NCBI GenBank assembly: GCA_050485385.1
Contig: JBJHBG010000023.1
Coordinates: 1 to 47,550, forward strand
DNA length: 47,550 nt
From: RECO01 sp050485385
GTDB taxonomy: Bacteria; Pseudomonadota; Alphaproteobacteria; Geminicoccales; Geminicoccaceae
Reading direction: 5' to 3'
The position numbers and the translations under genes are program-made. The notes under the pieces are model-generated. The model saw nothing but the letters and a program-made list of their open reading frames with translations, searched no databases and was not told the DNA's origin. Within the stretch, counting starts at the first letter, position 1. Each line of letters opens with the position of its first letter. This document shows, piece by piece, positions 8,848 to 17,610 of this stretch.

Positions 8848-10701
8848 TCAGCCGAGCCGCGTCTGGACGTAGCCGACCAGGCGGTCGAGGCCTTCCTCGA
8901 CCGAGCAATGGGCGGTATCGACGACGAGGTCGGGGCTCTCCGGCGGCTCGTAGGGCGATTGGATGCCGGTGAAGTCGGTGATCTCGCCGGCCCGTGCCTT
9001 GCGGTAGAGGCCCTTGGGATCGCGCGCCTCGCACACCTCGAGGCTGGCTTCGACGTGGATCTCGTGGAAGCGGTCCCCCGCCGCCGCCCGCGCCCGCTCG
9101 CGGTCGGCGCGGTAGGGCGAGATGAACGAGCTGATGACGACGAAGCCGGCATCGGCGAACAGGGCCGCGACCTCGCCGACGCGGCGGATGTTCTCCGCCC
9201 GGTCCTCGGGCGAGAAGCCGAGATTGGCGTTGAGACCGGTGCGGACGTTGTCGCCGTCGAGCACGTAGACCTGATAGCCGCGCGCGAACAGCTCCGCCTC
9301 CAACGCCAGGGCGAGCGTCGACTTGCCGGCGCCGGAGAGGCCGGTGAACCACAGGACCGCCCCCTCGTGGCCGTTGCGCGCGGCGCGCGCCGCGGTGCTG
9401 ACGGCGTGGCCGACCGCGGTGACGTTGGTCGCGCGCACGGTGATCAGCGCCCGCTGGTCGGGATAGCCTTCCATCGAGACCTGCCCGCCGGCAACCGGCA
9501 GGTGGTTCTCCACGAGCACGAAGCGGCCGGTGGCAGGGCTCGTATCGTGCTCGTCGACCGCCAACAGGCGCCGCGCCCTGAGGATCACGTCGCCCACCTG
9601 GTTGCGGCGGATGGCGCCATCGCTACCGCCGGCGAGCGCGTCGGTATCGACCACGCGCTCGATCCGCTCGACGGTGCAGGGGCATTCCAGCGTGCCGTGC
9701 TTCAGGGTGTAGACGTTACCGGGCAGCAACGGCGCGTCGGCGAGCCAGAACAACCGGCCGCGGAACACCGACGTCTCGATCGGCGCGTCGCCGACATGGC
9801 TCATGATCTCGCCGCGCTCGACGAAGATCGGGGGCTCGATGATGACGCCGATACTCTGGCCGGCGCGGGCCACAACGGGCGTCTCGGGCACGCTCCAGGC
9901 CTCGATCGAGGCGACGCGCGCGGTCTTGTTGGAGGGCGAGAACATCACCTCGTCGCCGACCCGGAGCGTGCCGGCCTCGATGCGGCCGGCGACGATGCGC
10001 CGGGCATCGAACTTGTAGACGCCCTGCACCGGCATCCGGAGCGGTCGGTCGGCGAGGCCGGGTCTGGACTCGAACCGGTCGAGCGCCTCCAGCACCGTCG
10101 GCCCCTGATACCAGTGCATGCGCGTCGAACGGCGGGCGACGTTGTCGCCCTCGCGGGCGCTCATGGGCACGAAGCCGGCCGGCTCGACGCCGATCGATCG
10201 GAGATAGGCCCGACAGCTCTCGGCCACCGCGCCGAAGCGCTCGGCGTCGTAGCCGACCAGATCCATCTTGTTGACCAGCACCGTCACCTGACGGACGCCG
10301 AGCAGCGAGAGCAGGTAGCCGTGTCGCCGCGACTGCTCCTTGAGCCCGTCCTCGGCGTCGATCAGGAGCAGGGCCGCTTCCGCCGCCGCAGCACCGGTGA
10401 CCATGTTCTTCAGAAACTCGACATGGCCGGGGGCATCGATGACGACGTAGCCCCGTTTCTCGGTGGCGAAGCGGATCTGGCTCGTGTCGATGGTGATGCC
10501 CTGATCACGCTCGGCCTGAATCGAGTCCATCAAGAAGGCCCACTCGAACGGCATGCCGCGCCGCGCGCAAACCGCTTCGATGGCCTCCCGCTTGCCCTCG
10601 GGCAAGGCCCCCGTGTCGTGGAGCAGCCGACCGATCAGGGTCGACTTGCCATGGTCGACGTGGCCGACGATGACGATCTTCAGCATGGCCTCGGGCCGCA
10701 T
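8848..10701 (-). CDS. cysNC: Bifunctional sulfate adenylyltransferase subunit 1 / adenylylsulfate kinase
   Basis: A 617-residue fusion. Residues 1 to about 435 are the CysN GTPase subunit: G1 GHVDHGKST (13-21), G3 DAPGH, G4 NKMD. It drives ATP sulfurylase with CysD. Residues from about 443 are APS kinase (CysC) with P-loop FTGLSGAGKST and the DGDNVR(T)GLN motif. Together with CysD the protein converts sulfate to APS and then PAPS. The G1 word is GHVDHGKST rather than the GSVDDGKST common in housekeeping CysN, a NodQ-like fusion arrangement known from sulfation loci. ATG 10701 lies 9 nt after the cysD stop; ATG 10686 is the alternative. No cysH or sulfite reductase is nearby, so PAPS probably goes to the sulfotransferase. 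Confidence 0.93.
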   Translation of the reverse strand: MRPEAMLKIVIVGHVDHGKSTLIGRLLHDTGALPEGKREAIEAVCARRGMPFEWAFLMDSIQAERDQGITIDTSQIRFATEKRGYVVIDAPGHVEFLKNMVTGAAAAEAALLLIDAEDGLKEQSRRHGYLLSLLGVRQVTVLVNKMDLVGYDAERFGAVAESCRAYLRSIGVEPAGFVPMSAREGDNVARRSTRMHWYQGPTVLEALDRFESRPGLADRPLRMPVQGVYKFDARRIVAGRIEAGTLRVGDEVMFSPSNKTARVASIEAWSVPETPVVARAGQSIGVIIEPPIFVERGEIMSHVGDAPIETSVFRGRLFWLADAPLLPGNVYTLKHGTLECPCTVERIERVVDTDALAGGSDGAIRRNQVGDVILRARRLLAVDEHDTSPATGRFVLVENHLPVAGGQVSMEGYPDQRALITVRATNVTAVGHAVSTAARAARNGHEGAVLWFTGLSGAGKSTLALALEAELFARGYQVYVLDGDNVRTGLNANLGFSPEDRAENIRRVGEVAALFADAGFVVISSFISPYRADRERARAAAGDRFHEIHVEASLEVCEARDPKGLYRKARAGEITDFTGIQSPYEPPESPDLVVDTAHCSVEEGLDRLVGYVQTRLG

Positions 10702-10710
10702 CGGACTGCC

Positions 10711-11505
10711 TCACATGTAGCCGTCGGCGCGCAGCCGTTCGAACGCGTCCTCGGTCTCGTGGTCGAGCGCCCGGCCGGCGCGTTCGGGCGTCCTCGTCGT
10801 CTCCAGCTCGGCGATGATCTCGTCGAGCGTCGTCGCTTGGCTCGTCACCGGGTGGGTGATGTCCTGGTCGCCCAAGGACCGGTAGCGCTTGCCGTCCTTG
10901 GCGAAGTAGAGGTCGATCAGGGGGATGCCCTCGCGCTTGGTGTAGCGCCAGACGTCGAGTTCGGTCCAATGCAGGATCGGGTGGATGCGCACGTGGATGC
11001 CGGGCGGAAAGCTCGTCATGTACTGGTCGAAGAACTCGGGCGGCTGGTTGCGCAGGTCCCAAGCCCCCGTGTCGTCGCGCGGGCTGAAATAGCGTTCCTT
11101 GGCGCGCAGTGCCTCCTCGTCCCGGCGGATGCCGGCAAACAGGCCCTCGAAGCCGTACTTCCTGACCGCGGCCTTGAGCCCCGCCGTCTTGCGCGCCGCG
11201 GAGCGCGCCGCCGGCGGCAGGGTGGGGTCCATCTCCTCCACCGGCGGGCAGGTCTCACGGACGAAGTTGAGGTTCCACTCCTTCGCGTAGCGGTCGCGGA
11301 ACGCGTACATCTCGGGGAACTTCTTCTCGGTGTCGACGTGCATCACCGGAAAGGGCACGTGGCCGAAGAACGCCTTGCGGCAGAGCCACAAGACGACGTT
11401 GGAGTCCTTGCCGAGCGACCAGAGGATGGCGGCGTTCTTCAGCTTGGCGTAGGCCTCGCGGAAAACGTAGATGCTCTCGGCTTCGAGCGCGTCGAGGTGG
11501 GTCAT
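10711..11505 (-). CDS. cysD: Sulfate adenylyltransferase subunit 2
   Basis: 264 residues. ATG 11505 (MTHLDALEAESIYVFREAY) is the usual CysD N-terminus; a longer open frame upstream runs through a CCG-repeat tract and is not coding-like. The ATP pyrophosphatase loop is WSLGKDSNVVL, followed by FPVMHVDTEKKFPEMYAFRD, RRDEEALRAKERYFSPRD and the DLYFAKDGKRYRSLGDQDIT end, all typical of the family. CysD makes APS from ATP and sulfate with the CysN GTPase encoded 9 nt downstream. It is the first gene of the cysD-cysNC-polymerase transcript, with about 300 nt of leader before it. Confidence 0.95.
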   Translation of the reverse strand: MTHLDALEAESIYVFREAYAKLKNAAILWSLGKDSNVVLWLCRKAFFGHVPFPVMHVDTEKKFPEMYAFRDRYAKEWNLNFVRETCPPVEEMDPTLPPAARSAARKTAGLKAAVRKYGFEGLFAGIRRDEEALRAKERYFSPRDDTGAWDLRNQPPEFFDQYMTSFPPGIHVRIHPILHWTELDVWRYTKREGIPLIDLYFAKDGKRYRSLGDQDITHPVTSQATTLDEIIAELETTRTPERAGRALDHETEDAFERLRADGYM

Positions 11506-11806
11506 CGGCAATTCCCGCGGCACGAAGAAGCGCATCGACCGCGGTGCGTCGCGCCGCCGCCGCCGCCGCCGGACGAGGGCGCAGGGCAACCACCGGCCAC
11601 CGCAAGGCGTGCGTGCAATGGTGGGAGATGCGCCCCGGCCAGCGGTTTCAAATGCGTCGTACGGTTCGGGTCAAGCGCCATCCACGGTTGGGCGTAGCGG
11701 GAGTCGCGGCGTCCCGCGATCCAGTCGATTCCGTCGCTCCGAAACGGAACTGTCGCCGCGACCGGCAGCGGCGACAACAAGATCGCCGAGCCCCGCTCAT
11801 GATTTC
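11506..11806. other. 301-nt intergenic region upstream of cysD
   Basis: No gene seen. It holds a CCG/GCC triplet run (about 11553-11571) just before cysD and a hairpin at 11751-11776 that probably ends the exosortase transcript. The cysD promoter should lie here, but no convincing -35/-10 pair was found. Confidence 0.6.
11751..11776 (-). terminator. Hairpin downstream of exosortase gene
   Basis: Perfect 9-bp stem (TGTCGCCGC at 11751-11759 with GCGGCGACA at 11768-11776) and an 8-nt loop. It lies 30 nt past the exosortase stop on the minus strand. No U-tract was seen. Confidence 0.5.
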
Positions 11807-13399
11807 TCAGCGCTCGAGATGCGGCGCCAGTTCCGGGTAGACCTCCTCGAACAACGCCATCAGCCGGCGGTCGGCGTCGGCCACGGTCTCGCCCGTGCCG
11901 ACCGCGGTCACCAGCCGCACGAGCGCGCCGTCGGAGCGCCGGTCGACGATCGAATCGTAGAGGTTCACGAACTTCAGATAGACCTCGTTGGTCAGCTTGC
12001 GGCCGCGCATGTCGAGCCAGTAGTACATGACCATCTCGGACGGGCCGTTGGTGATGACCGCGCGGTTGAACTGGAACGGCTCGCCGTCGCGGCCCGGCAG
12101 GGGTGCGGTGGTCGGCGTGATCGAGACGAACTCCCAACCGCCCGCCGGCAGGCAGTCCTTGGGCGAGTGGATCGCCGCGTTGTCCACCTGCGTGGCGTAA
12201 TAGGCGACCCAGAGGTTGATCGGCTGGACGTCGCCCGGCCGCGCGTAGTCGACCATGAGATGATCGGAGGTGCCGAGGGCGCGCAGCACCTCCTGCTCGA
12301 CCGGCTGCTCCAGCCCCTGCCAGGTGCCGAGCGCCCGCGGAAAGGCGACCAGCCCCGGCCGTTCCGGCACGTACTGCTCGCGTTCCAACAGCGGCCCCTG
12401 CCCCACCGCCACCAGGGTCATGATGCCGAGGCAGGCGAGCAGCGGCCGGCCGATCGCCCGCTCCGGCACGGCGCCGGCGGTCGCCGGCGGGCCCTGGATG
12501 CGGTCGAAGTCGAGGATGTCGACGAAGCGGACCCGCCGGTCGCGCAGCTTGGCGAGCCCCCACATCAACAAGAACAGGAGGGCGAGGGCCAACAGGAACA
12601 CCACCCAGCCCTCGAACAGGTGCATGAAGCCCTCGGCCATGGCGAGATTGCCGAAGTCGAGGAACACCCCGGTCATGGCGATGCGGAAGCTGTTGGTGAC
12701 GATGGTGATCGGCACCGTCGACAGGAGCACGAGGGCGCGTGCCCACAGCGGTGCCTGGTAGAGCCAGGCGCAGATGAAGCCGAAGGCGGCGAGCGGGAAC
12801 AGGTAGCGCAGCCCGCTGCAGGCCTCGGCCACCTGCATCTGCATCAGGCCGAGGTCGATGACGTTGCCGTCGAGGAAGACCGGGATGCCGATCAGCTCGA
12901 GCATCATCGCACCCAGCCTGGACGAGACGAGCTGCAGCTCCAGCGAGACGAAGACGTAGACCGAGCCCGGCAGCTGGAAGGTGAAGAGCAAGAGGAACAC
13001 GGGCAGCCACAAACGGCGCATGGCGTGCCAGCCGAGGCCGGCGATGCCGAGCCCGACGAGCGTGATCACCAGCGCCATGTAGGGCAGGCGCAGCATGAAC
13101 GCAGCGACGCCCGCAAGGCAGACCAGCATGCCGAACGCGACCACGCCGACGCCGTGCCAACTGCCGACGCGCCGCTCCGCCAGGATGGCGTGGCGCCGCT
13201 GCCAGACGACCCACAGGCTCAGCGCCAGCACGACGTAGCTGTGGCTGTACTCCGGCGTCGCCCACCAAGTGGCGGCGTGCACGACGCCGCCACCGAAGAG
13301 CAGGTAGCCGGTCACCAGGACGACGGCGACGACCGCCAGCCAGGGCAGGAGATCGGCCGTGCGCAACGGCGTCCGGGCGAGCGTGGGCGAATGGGCCAT
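11807..13399 (-). CDS. xrtD: VPLPA-CTERM-specific exosortase fused to EpsI (XrtD-type)
   Basis: 530 residues. The N-terminal 300 are a polytopic exosortase/archaeosortase core with the catalytic triad visible: Cys194 in EACSGLRYLF, Arg239 in NSFRIAMTG, and His260 in AEGFMHLFEGW. The C-terminal part (about 320-530) is an EpsI domain (FPRALGTWQG, NLWVAYY, HSPKDCLPAGGWEF), often encoded separately but fused in XrtD proteins of Alphaproteobacteria. Exosortases cleave and re-attach proteins carrying PEP-CTERM-like tails and are almost always found with EPS genes. The single VPLPA-CTERM protein at 4966-5664 fits as substrate. The gene is on the same strand as cysQ upstream (154 nt) and cysD downstream (301 nt), so it probably has its own promoter. 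Confidence 0.92.
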   Translation of the reverse strand: MAHSPTLARTPLRTADLLPWLAVVAVVLVTGYLLFGGGVVHAATWWATPEYSHSYVVLALSLWVVWQRRHAILAERRVGSWHGVGVVAFGMLVCLAGVAAFMLRLPYMALVITLVGLGIAGLGWHAMRRLWLPVFLLLFTFQLPGSVYVFVSLELQLVSSRLGAMMLELIGIPVFLDGNVIDLGLMQMQVAEACSGLRYLFPLAAFGFICAWLYQAPLWARALVLLSTVPITIVTNSFRIAMTGVFLDFGNLAMAEGFMHLFEGWVVFLLALALLFLLMWGLAKLRDRRVRFVDILDFDRIQGPPATAGAVPERAIGRPLLACLGIMTLVAVGQGPLLEREQYVPERPGLVAFPRALGTWQGLEQPVEQEVLRALGTSDHLMVDYARPGDVQPINLWVAYYATQVDNAAIHSPKDCLPAGGWEFVSITPTTAPLPGRDGEPFQFNRAVITNGPSEMVMYYWLDMRGRKLTNEVYLKFVNLYDSIVDRRSDGALVRLVTAVGTGETVADADRRLMALFEEVYPELAPHLER

Positions 13400-13553
13400 G
13401 GCGGTGGTCTCGCTTGCGGCGGTCGAAGTCGTCGAGGAGCGGACGGACAGAGTGTCGGGGTATAGCGAATTCCGGCACCCACCTCCACCGTATCAGCGAT
13501 CGTCGTAGCACTTGGGTACAAGTCGCCACCGAAACCGGCGGCTGTCACCCCCG

Positions 13554-14321
<768 letters not shown>

Positions 14322-14461
14322 GCGGCGGCCTAGTCTGGATGAGGGTCGCGGTCACCATAGAGAACGCGGTAGGGAGGGGGCTACCGTCGTTCGGGCTGCC
14401 ACGCCCGGCTACGCCACGGAATCGTCAGCAGCCGCCGTGTCTGCTACCGTCGCCGCACCTC

Positions 14462-14499
14462 GTCGGTACGAAGGGCGGGGTCGGTACGAAGGGCAGGGG
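14462..14499. repeat. Tandem 18-nt direct repeat upstream of Uma2 gene
   Basis: Two adjacent copies of an 18-nt word, TCGGTACGAAGGGCGGGG and TCGGTACGAAGGGCAGGG, end at the start codon of the Uma2-family gene. They could be replication slippage, or a duplicated binding site or ribosome binding site (AGGGGA touches the ATG). Confidence 0.6.
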
Positions 14500-15081
14500 A
14501 TGGCCGAGACGCTCCAGCTGGAGAAGCCGCCGATGCGCCGGCGGCTCGACGTGGACGGCTACTACCGGATGGCCGAGGCGGGAATCCTGGCGTCCGACGA
14601 ACGCGTCGAGCTGATCGACGGGGAGATCATCGAGATGTCGCCGATCGGCAGTGCGCACGCGGCGGTGACCGACCTCCTGAACGAGCTGTTCGCGCCCGCA
14701 GCCTTGGCCGGCACCGTCCAGGTCGGTGTCCAGCGTCCGGTCCGACTGGGCGCATTCGACGAACCCCAACCCGACCTGGTCCTGCTGCGCCCGCGCCCCG
14801 ATCGCTACCGATCGGCCCATCCGGGGGCCGGGGACGTGCTGCTGGCGGTCGAAGTTGCTGCCAGCTCGCTGAACTTCGACCGTACGACCAAGCTGCCGCT
14901 CTACGCCCGCCACGGCATTCCGGAACTCTGGATCGTCGATCTCGCAGGCGCCGCGGTGGAGGTCTGCCGGGCGCCGCGCGGCGAGGTCTACGGTGCGCGC
15001 GAGCGGCTGCTTGCCGGCCTCCTGGCGCCAGTCCTGGTCCCGTCCGTGGCGATCGACGTCGAAGCGCTCTTCCAAGCGTAG
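14500..15081 (+). CDS. Uma2 family endonuclease-like protein (DUF820)
   Basis: 193 residues from ATG 14500. The protein shows the Uma2 pattern: RVELIDGEIIEMSPIGSAHAAV at the N-terminus, PQPDLVLLRP in the middle, then LLAVEVAASSLNFDRTTKLPLYARHGIPELWIVD, which carries the PD-(D/E)xK-like core (Asp of QPDLVLL, Glu of AVEVA, Lys of TTKLPLYA). The family is widespread and its biological role is not established. It has no obvious link to the EPS genes and is divergent from cysQ. Longer upstream reading passes through the tandem repeat and is less likely. Confidence 0.85.
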   Translation: MAETLQLEKPPMRRRLDVDGYYRMAEAGILASDERVELIDGEIIEMSPIGSAHAAVTDLLNELFAPAALAGTVQVGVQRPVRLGAFDEPQPDLVLLRPRPDRYRSAHPGAGDVLLAVEVAASSLNFDRTTKLPLYARHGIPELWIVDLAGAAVEVCRAPRGEVYGARERLLAGLLAPVLVPSVAIDVEALFQA

Positions 15082-15176
15082 GCGGCCGCGCCCGACAACG
15101 CCGCTGCCGAGTGCAGCACGGTACAGGAGGGAGAGGGGGGGGGCTTTGCCCCCTCCGGCCCCCGAAACGCGGCGCA

Positions 15177-15191
15177 GGCGCAGTCTGCGCC
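15177..15191. terminator. Hairpins between convergent Uma2 and SDR genes
   Basis: GGCGCAG-T-CTGCGCC forms a compact inverted repeat here. Just upstream, near 15134-15154, a G-run and its CCCCC partner around CTTTG form a second one. Both lie between the converging stops at 15081 and 15253. Function as terminators is inferred. Confidence 0.45.
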
Positions 15192-15252
15192 GGGGGTGCG
15201 GGGGATCATCGAATCCTCTGGCCGCGCAGCCGCTACCATCTCGAGCCGGCCG

Positions 15253-15990
15253 TCAGGCGTTGGCGCCGCCGTCGATGGTGAAGCCGGCCCCGGTGACGCC
15301 GCGCGCGGCGGGGCTCGCCAGCCAGGCCACCAGCCCCGCGACCTCGTCGGCATGGTTGAAGCGTGGGATGGCCATCAGGCTGCGCTGCAGGTCGGCCGTC
15401 TCGCCGTTCTCGGGGTTCATCTCGCTGTCGGTAGAGCCGGGATGGACGAGGTTGACCGTGATCCCCCGCGGGCCCAGATCGCGCGCCGCACCCTTGGTGA
15501 AGCCGATCAGGGCCGACTTGCTGGCGGCATAGAGGCTGAAGCCGGGGTAGGGCACCCGCTCCGCCACGTTGCTGCCGATGGTGACGATGCGGCCGCCGTC
15601 GCCCATGTGCGCGGCCGCACTGCGGCTCGCGATCAACACGGCCTTGACGTTGACGTCCAGCGTCCGCTCGACGTCCTCGTTCGACAACTCGGCGAGCGGC
15701 TTGATGTCGGCGATGCCGGCGTTGTTGACCAGCACGTCGAGCCGACCGAAGGCGCCGACCGTCGCCCCGACGGCCGCCTCGATCGCCGCCGCATCGCGGT
15801 TGTCGGCCTGGAGCGCCAGAGCCCGGCCGCCCGCGTCCTCGATCGCGCGCACCACGGCGCGGGCACGGTCCGCGGCGTGGCCGTAGGTGACCGTGACGGC
15901 AGCGCCTTCACGCGCCAGCCGGTGGGCGATCGCCGCACCGATGCCCCGTCCGCCGCCCGTGACCAAGGCGGCCTTGCCTGTCAGGTCCAT
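15253..15990 (-). CDS. SDR family NAD(P)-dependent oxidoreductase
   Basis: 245 residues. ATG 15990 has AGGA 9-12 nt upstream; a TTG at 16008 is less likely. Classical short-chain dehydrogenase: cofactor motif TGGGRGIG (about residues 12-19), NNAG (about 85-88), the catalytic Ser (IGSN), YAASK and the PG motif (VHPGSTDSEMNPEN). It resembles 3-oxoacyl-ACP reductase-like SDRs, but the substrate cannot be read from the sequence. It is transcribed divergently from a TetR regulator across 104 nt that contain a matched inverted repeat, so it is very probably that regulator's target. It is likely unrelated to EPS. Confidence 0.88.
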   Translation of the reverse strand: MDLTGKAALVTGGGRGIGAAIAHRLAREGAAVTVTYGHAADRARAVVRAIEDAGGRALALQADNRDAAAIEAAVGATVGAFGRLDVLVNNAGIADIKPLAELSNEDVERTLDVNVKAVLIASRSAAAHMGDGGRIVTIGSNVAERVPYPGFSLYAASKSALIGFTKGAARDLGPRGITVNLVHPGSTDSEMNPENGETADLQRSLMAIPRFNHADEVAGLVAWLASPAARGVTGAGFTIDGGANA

Positions 15991-16008
15991 GCATCCGTTC
16001 CTATTCAA

Positions 16009-16072
16009 TAGTGATCACTACATATACCGGTAGCCGCTTGCAGTGCGGCGTCAAGCACTTTATGTAGTGATC
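16009..16072. promoter_or_regulatory. Putative TetR operator pair
   Basis: The 12-nt word GATCACTACATA at 16013-16024 recurs in inverse orientation at 16061-16072. The first copy is embedded in the perfect palindrome TAGTGATCACTA (16009-16020). The pair spans the AT-rich divergent promoter region between the SDR (start 15990) and TetR (start 16095) genes, as expected for an autoregulated TetR system. Confidence 0.65.
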
Positions 16073-16094
16073 GATAAAAAATGAGGGAAGGCCG

Positions 16095-16730
16095 ATGCCG
16101 GAGCGTGGACGGCCACGCAGCTTCGATCGAACCGAGGCGCTCGAGAAGGCCATGGACCTGTTCTGGCGCAAGGGCTTCGACAACGCCTCCATCGGCGAGC
16201 TGACGGCCGCGACGGGCCTCGCACCGCCCAGCCTCTATGCCGCGTTCGGCAACAAGGAGGCGCTGTTCGGGGCGGCACTCGACCACTACGCCCGCACCGC
16301 CGGCAGCGGCATCTGGGAACGGCTGGACCAGGCGCCCACGGCGAGGGAAGGGGTCAGGGCGCTGCTGGCCGCGACCGCCGAGCGCTACACCCGCACCGCC
16401 CCCCCGCGGGGCTGCATGATCGTTCTGGCCGCCCCGCAGATGGAGGGCGGCAACGCTGTCGTCGCCGAGATGCTCGCGGCGCAGCGGCGGCGGAACGCGG
16501 CGCGGATCGAGCAGCGGCTCCGGCGCGCCGTTGCGACAGGCGAGCTGCCGCCTGCGGCGGACTGCCGGGCGATCGCCGCCTACGTTGCCTGCGTGCAGCA
16601 CGGCATGTCGATCCAAGCCCGCGACGGCGCCTCGCGCGAGGACTTGCGCGCGGTGGCGGACTGCGTCCTGGCCGGCTGGGAGGCCCTGCTCGAACGCAGC
16701 GCGGCCGCTCGAGGCTCAGCTCGGTGCTGA
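16095..16730 (+). CDS. TetR/AcrR family transcriptional regulator
   Basis: 211 residues, ATG 16095. The N-terminal HTH is typical: GRPRSFDRTEALEKAMDLFWRKGFDNASIGELTAATGLAPP, then SLYAAFGNKEALFGAAL. A C-terminal ligand-binding region contains several Cys (GCMIVLA, ADCRAIAAYVACVQHGMS). It probably represses the divergent SDR gene and itself through the inverted repeats at 16013-16072. The ligand is unknown. Confidence 0.88.
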   Translation: MPERGRPRSFDRTEALEKAMDLFWRKGFDNASIGELTAATGLAPPSLYAAFGNKEALFGAALDHYARTAGSGIWERLDQAPTAREGVRALLAATAERYTRTAPPRGCMIVLAAPQMEGGNAVVAEMLAAQRRRNAARIEQRLRRAVATGELPPAADCRAIAAYVACVQHGMSIQARDGASREDLRAVADCVLAGWEALLERSAAARGSARC

Positions 16731-17522
16731 CGGCTCCCGGAAATGGACGACCATCCGAAGGTGGCGGTGCTCGTCGACCGTCAACACCTCGTGGCGGAAG
16801 TCGAGACGCGCACCGTCCGCGTCGAGGATCGCGCCGATGCCGCGGCTGTAGCGCTCGTGGCGCGGCTGCTCCCACCAACGCCGGAAGTCCGCCGAGAGCC
16901 GCTTCAGTTCCCCGATGAGGGCGCCCATCGCCGGATCGTCCGGGGCGGTGGCGAGATCGCAGCGGAACTGGGCGAGCAGCCGCGGCGCGTCGTCGTGCCA
17001 GGCCGGCAGCCGGTGACGCAGAGCGGGGTCGGCGAAGACCATGCGGAGCAGGTTGCGGGCCTCCCGCGCGCGGCCGGCGAAGCCGAACAGGCGATCCGCC
17101 GTCGTGTTCCAGGCCACCGCGTCCCAGCGCAGATTGATCACATAGGCCGGCCGCAGGACGAGGTCGTCCATCAGTTGCTGGACCAGCGGCGTCACCGACG
17201 GCCATTGGTGGGCCTCCGCCGGCGGCGGCCGTCCCTGCGCCAACAGGAACAGATGGCAGCACTCGGCGTCGTCGAGCTTCAAGGCGCGCGAGACGGCGAG
17301 GAGGAAGGCCTCCGAGACGCGGATGCCGCGCCCCTGCTCGAACCACGTGTACCAGGTGAGCCCCACCCCGGCGAGCGTCGCCACCTCCTCGCGCCTGAGC
17401 CCCGGCGTGCGACGCCGGCCGGTGGTCGGCAGGCCGACGTCGGCGGGGGTGAGCTTCTGGCGGTGGTGGCGGAGGAAGTCGCCGAGCTCGCGGCGCGTGC
17501 GCTCCAGGGTGCGGTCGGGCAA
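16716..17522 (-). CDS. XRE family regulator with MmyB-like ligand-binding domain
   Basis: 268 residues. The only usable start before an in-frame stop is TTG 17522. Residues about 10-90 are a helix-turn-helix (LGDFLRHHRQKL, RTPGLRREEVATLAGVGLTWYTWFEQGRGIRVS), followed by the MmyB-like PAS-type domain (VINLRWDAVAWNTTADRLFGF, NLLRMVFADPALR). Such regulators usually control a divergent oxidoreductase or transporter; here it faces an MFS exporter across an operator-like repeat. Its 3' end runs almost to the TetR gene end at 16730 and overlaps it by 15 nt in a convergent arrangement. Confidence 0.87.
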   Translation of the reverse strand: MPDRTLERTRRELGDFLRHHRQKLTPADVGLPTTGRRRTPGLRREEVATLAGVGLTWYTWFEQGRGIRVSEAFLLAVSRALKLDDAECCHLFLLAQGRPPPAEAHQWPSVTPLVQQLMDDLVLRPAYVINLRWDAVAWNTTADRLFGFAGRAREARNLLRMVFADPALRHRLPAWHDDAPRLLAQFRCDLATAPDDPAMGALIGELKRLSADFRRWWEQPRHERYSRGIGAILDADGARLDFRHEVLTVDEHRHLRMVVHFREPSAPS

Positions 17523-17527
17523 AGCAA

Positions 17528-17547
17528 TTACCTATAGTAATAGGATA
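17528..17547. promoter_or_regulatory. Putative operator between XRE-MmyB regulator and MFS gene
   Basis: An AT-rich inverted repeat, TTA-CCTAT-AGTA-ATAGG-ATA, with perfect 5-bp arms (17531-17535 and 17540-17544) lies directly in front of the regulator start and upstream of the exporter. Its position suggests autoregulation and control of the exporter. Confidence 0.5.
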
Positions 17548-17610
17548 ATTTCTAATATTGTACCACGATATTGCCGTCCCGACAGTCCCGCCTTCTCACC
17601 AGGAGGCGAC

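Noticed and set aside
11553..11571. CCG triplet run as a regulatory microsatellite
   Set aside because: Short and common in DNA of this GC content. Nothing shows it varies or regulates cysD.
7666..11697. 1,343-codon plus-strand open frame opposite wzy/cysNC/cysD
   Set aside because: Shadow of three well-recognised minus-strand genes. Composition is Arg/Asp/Val-rich with no motif.
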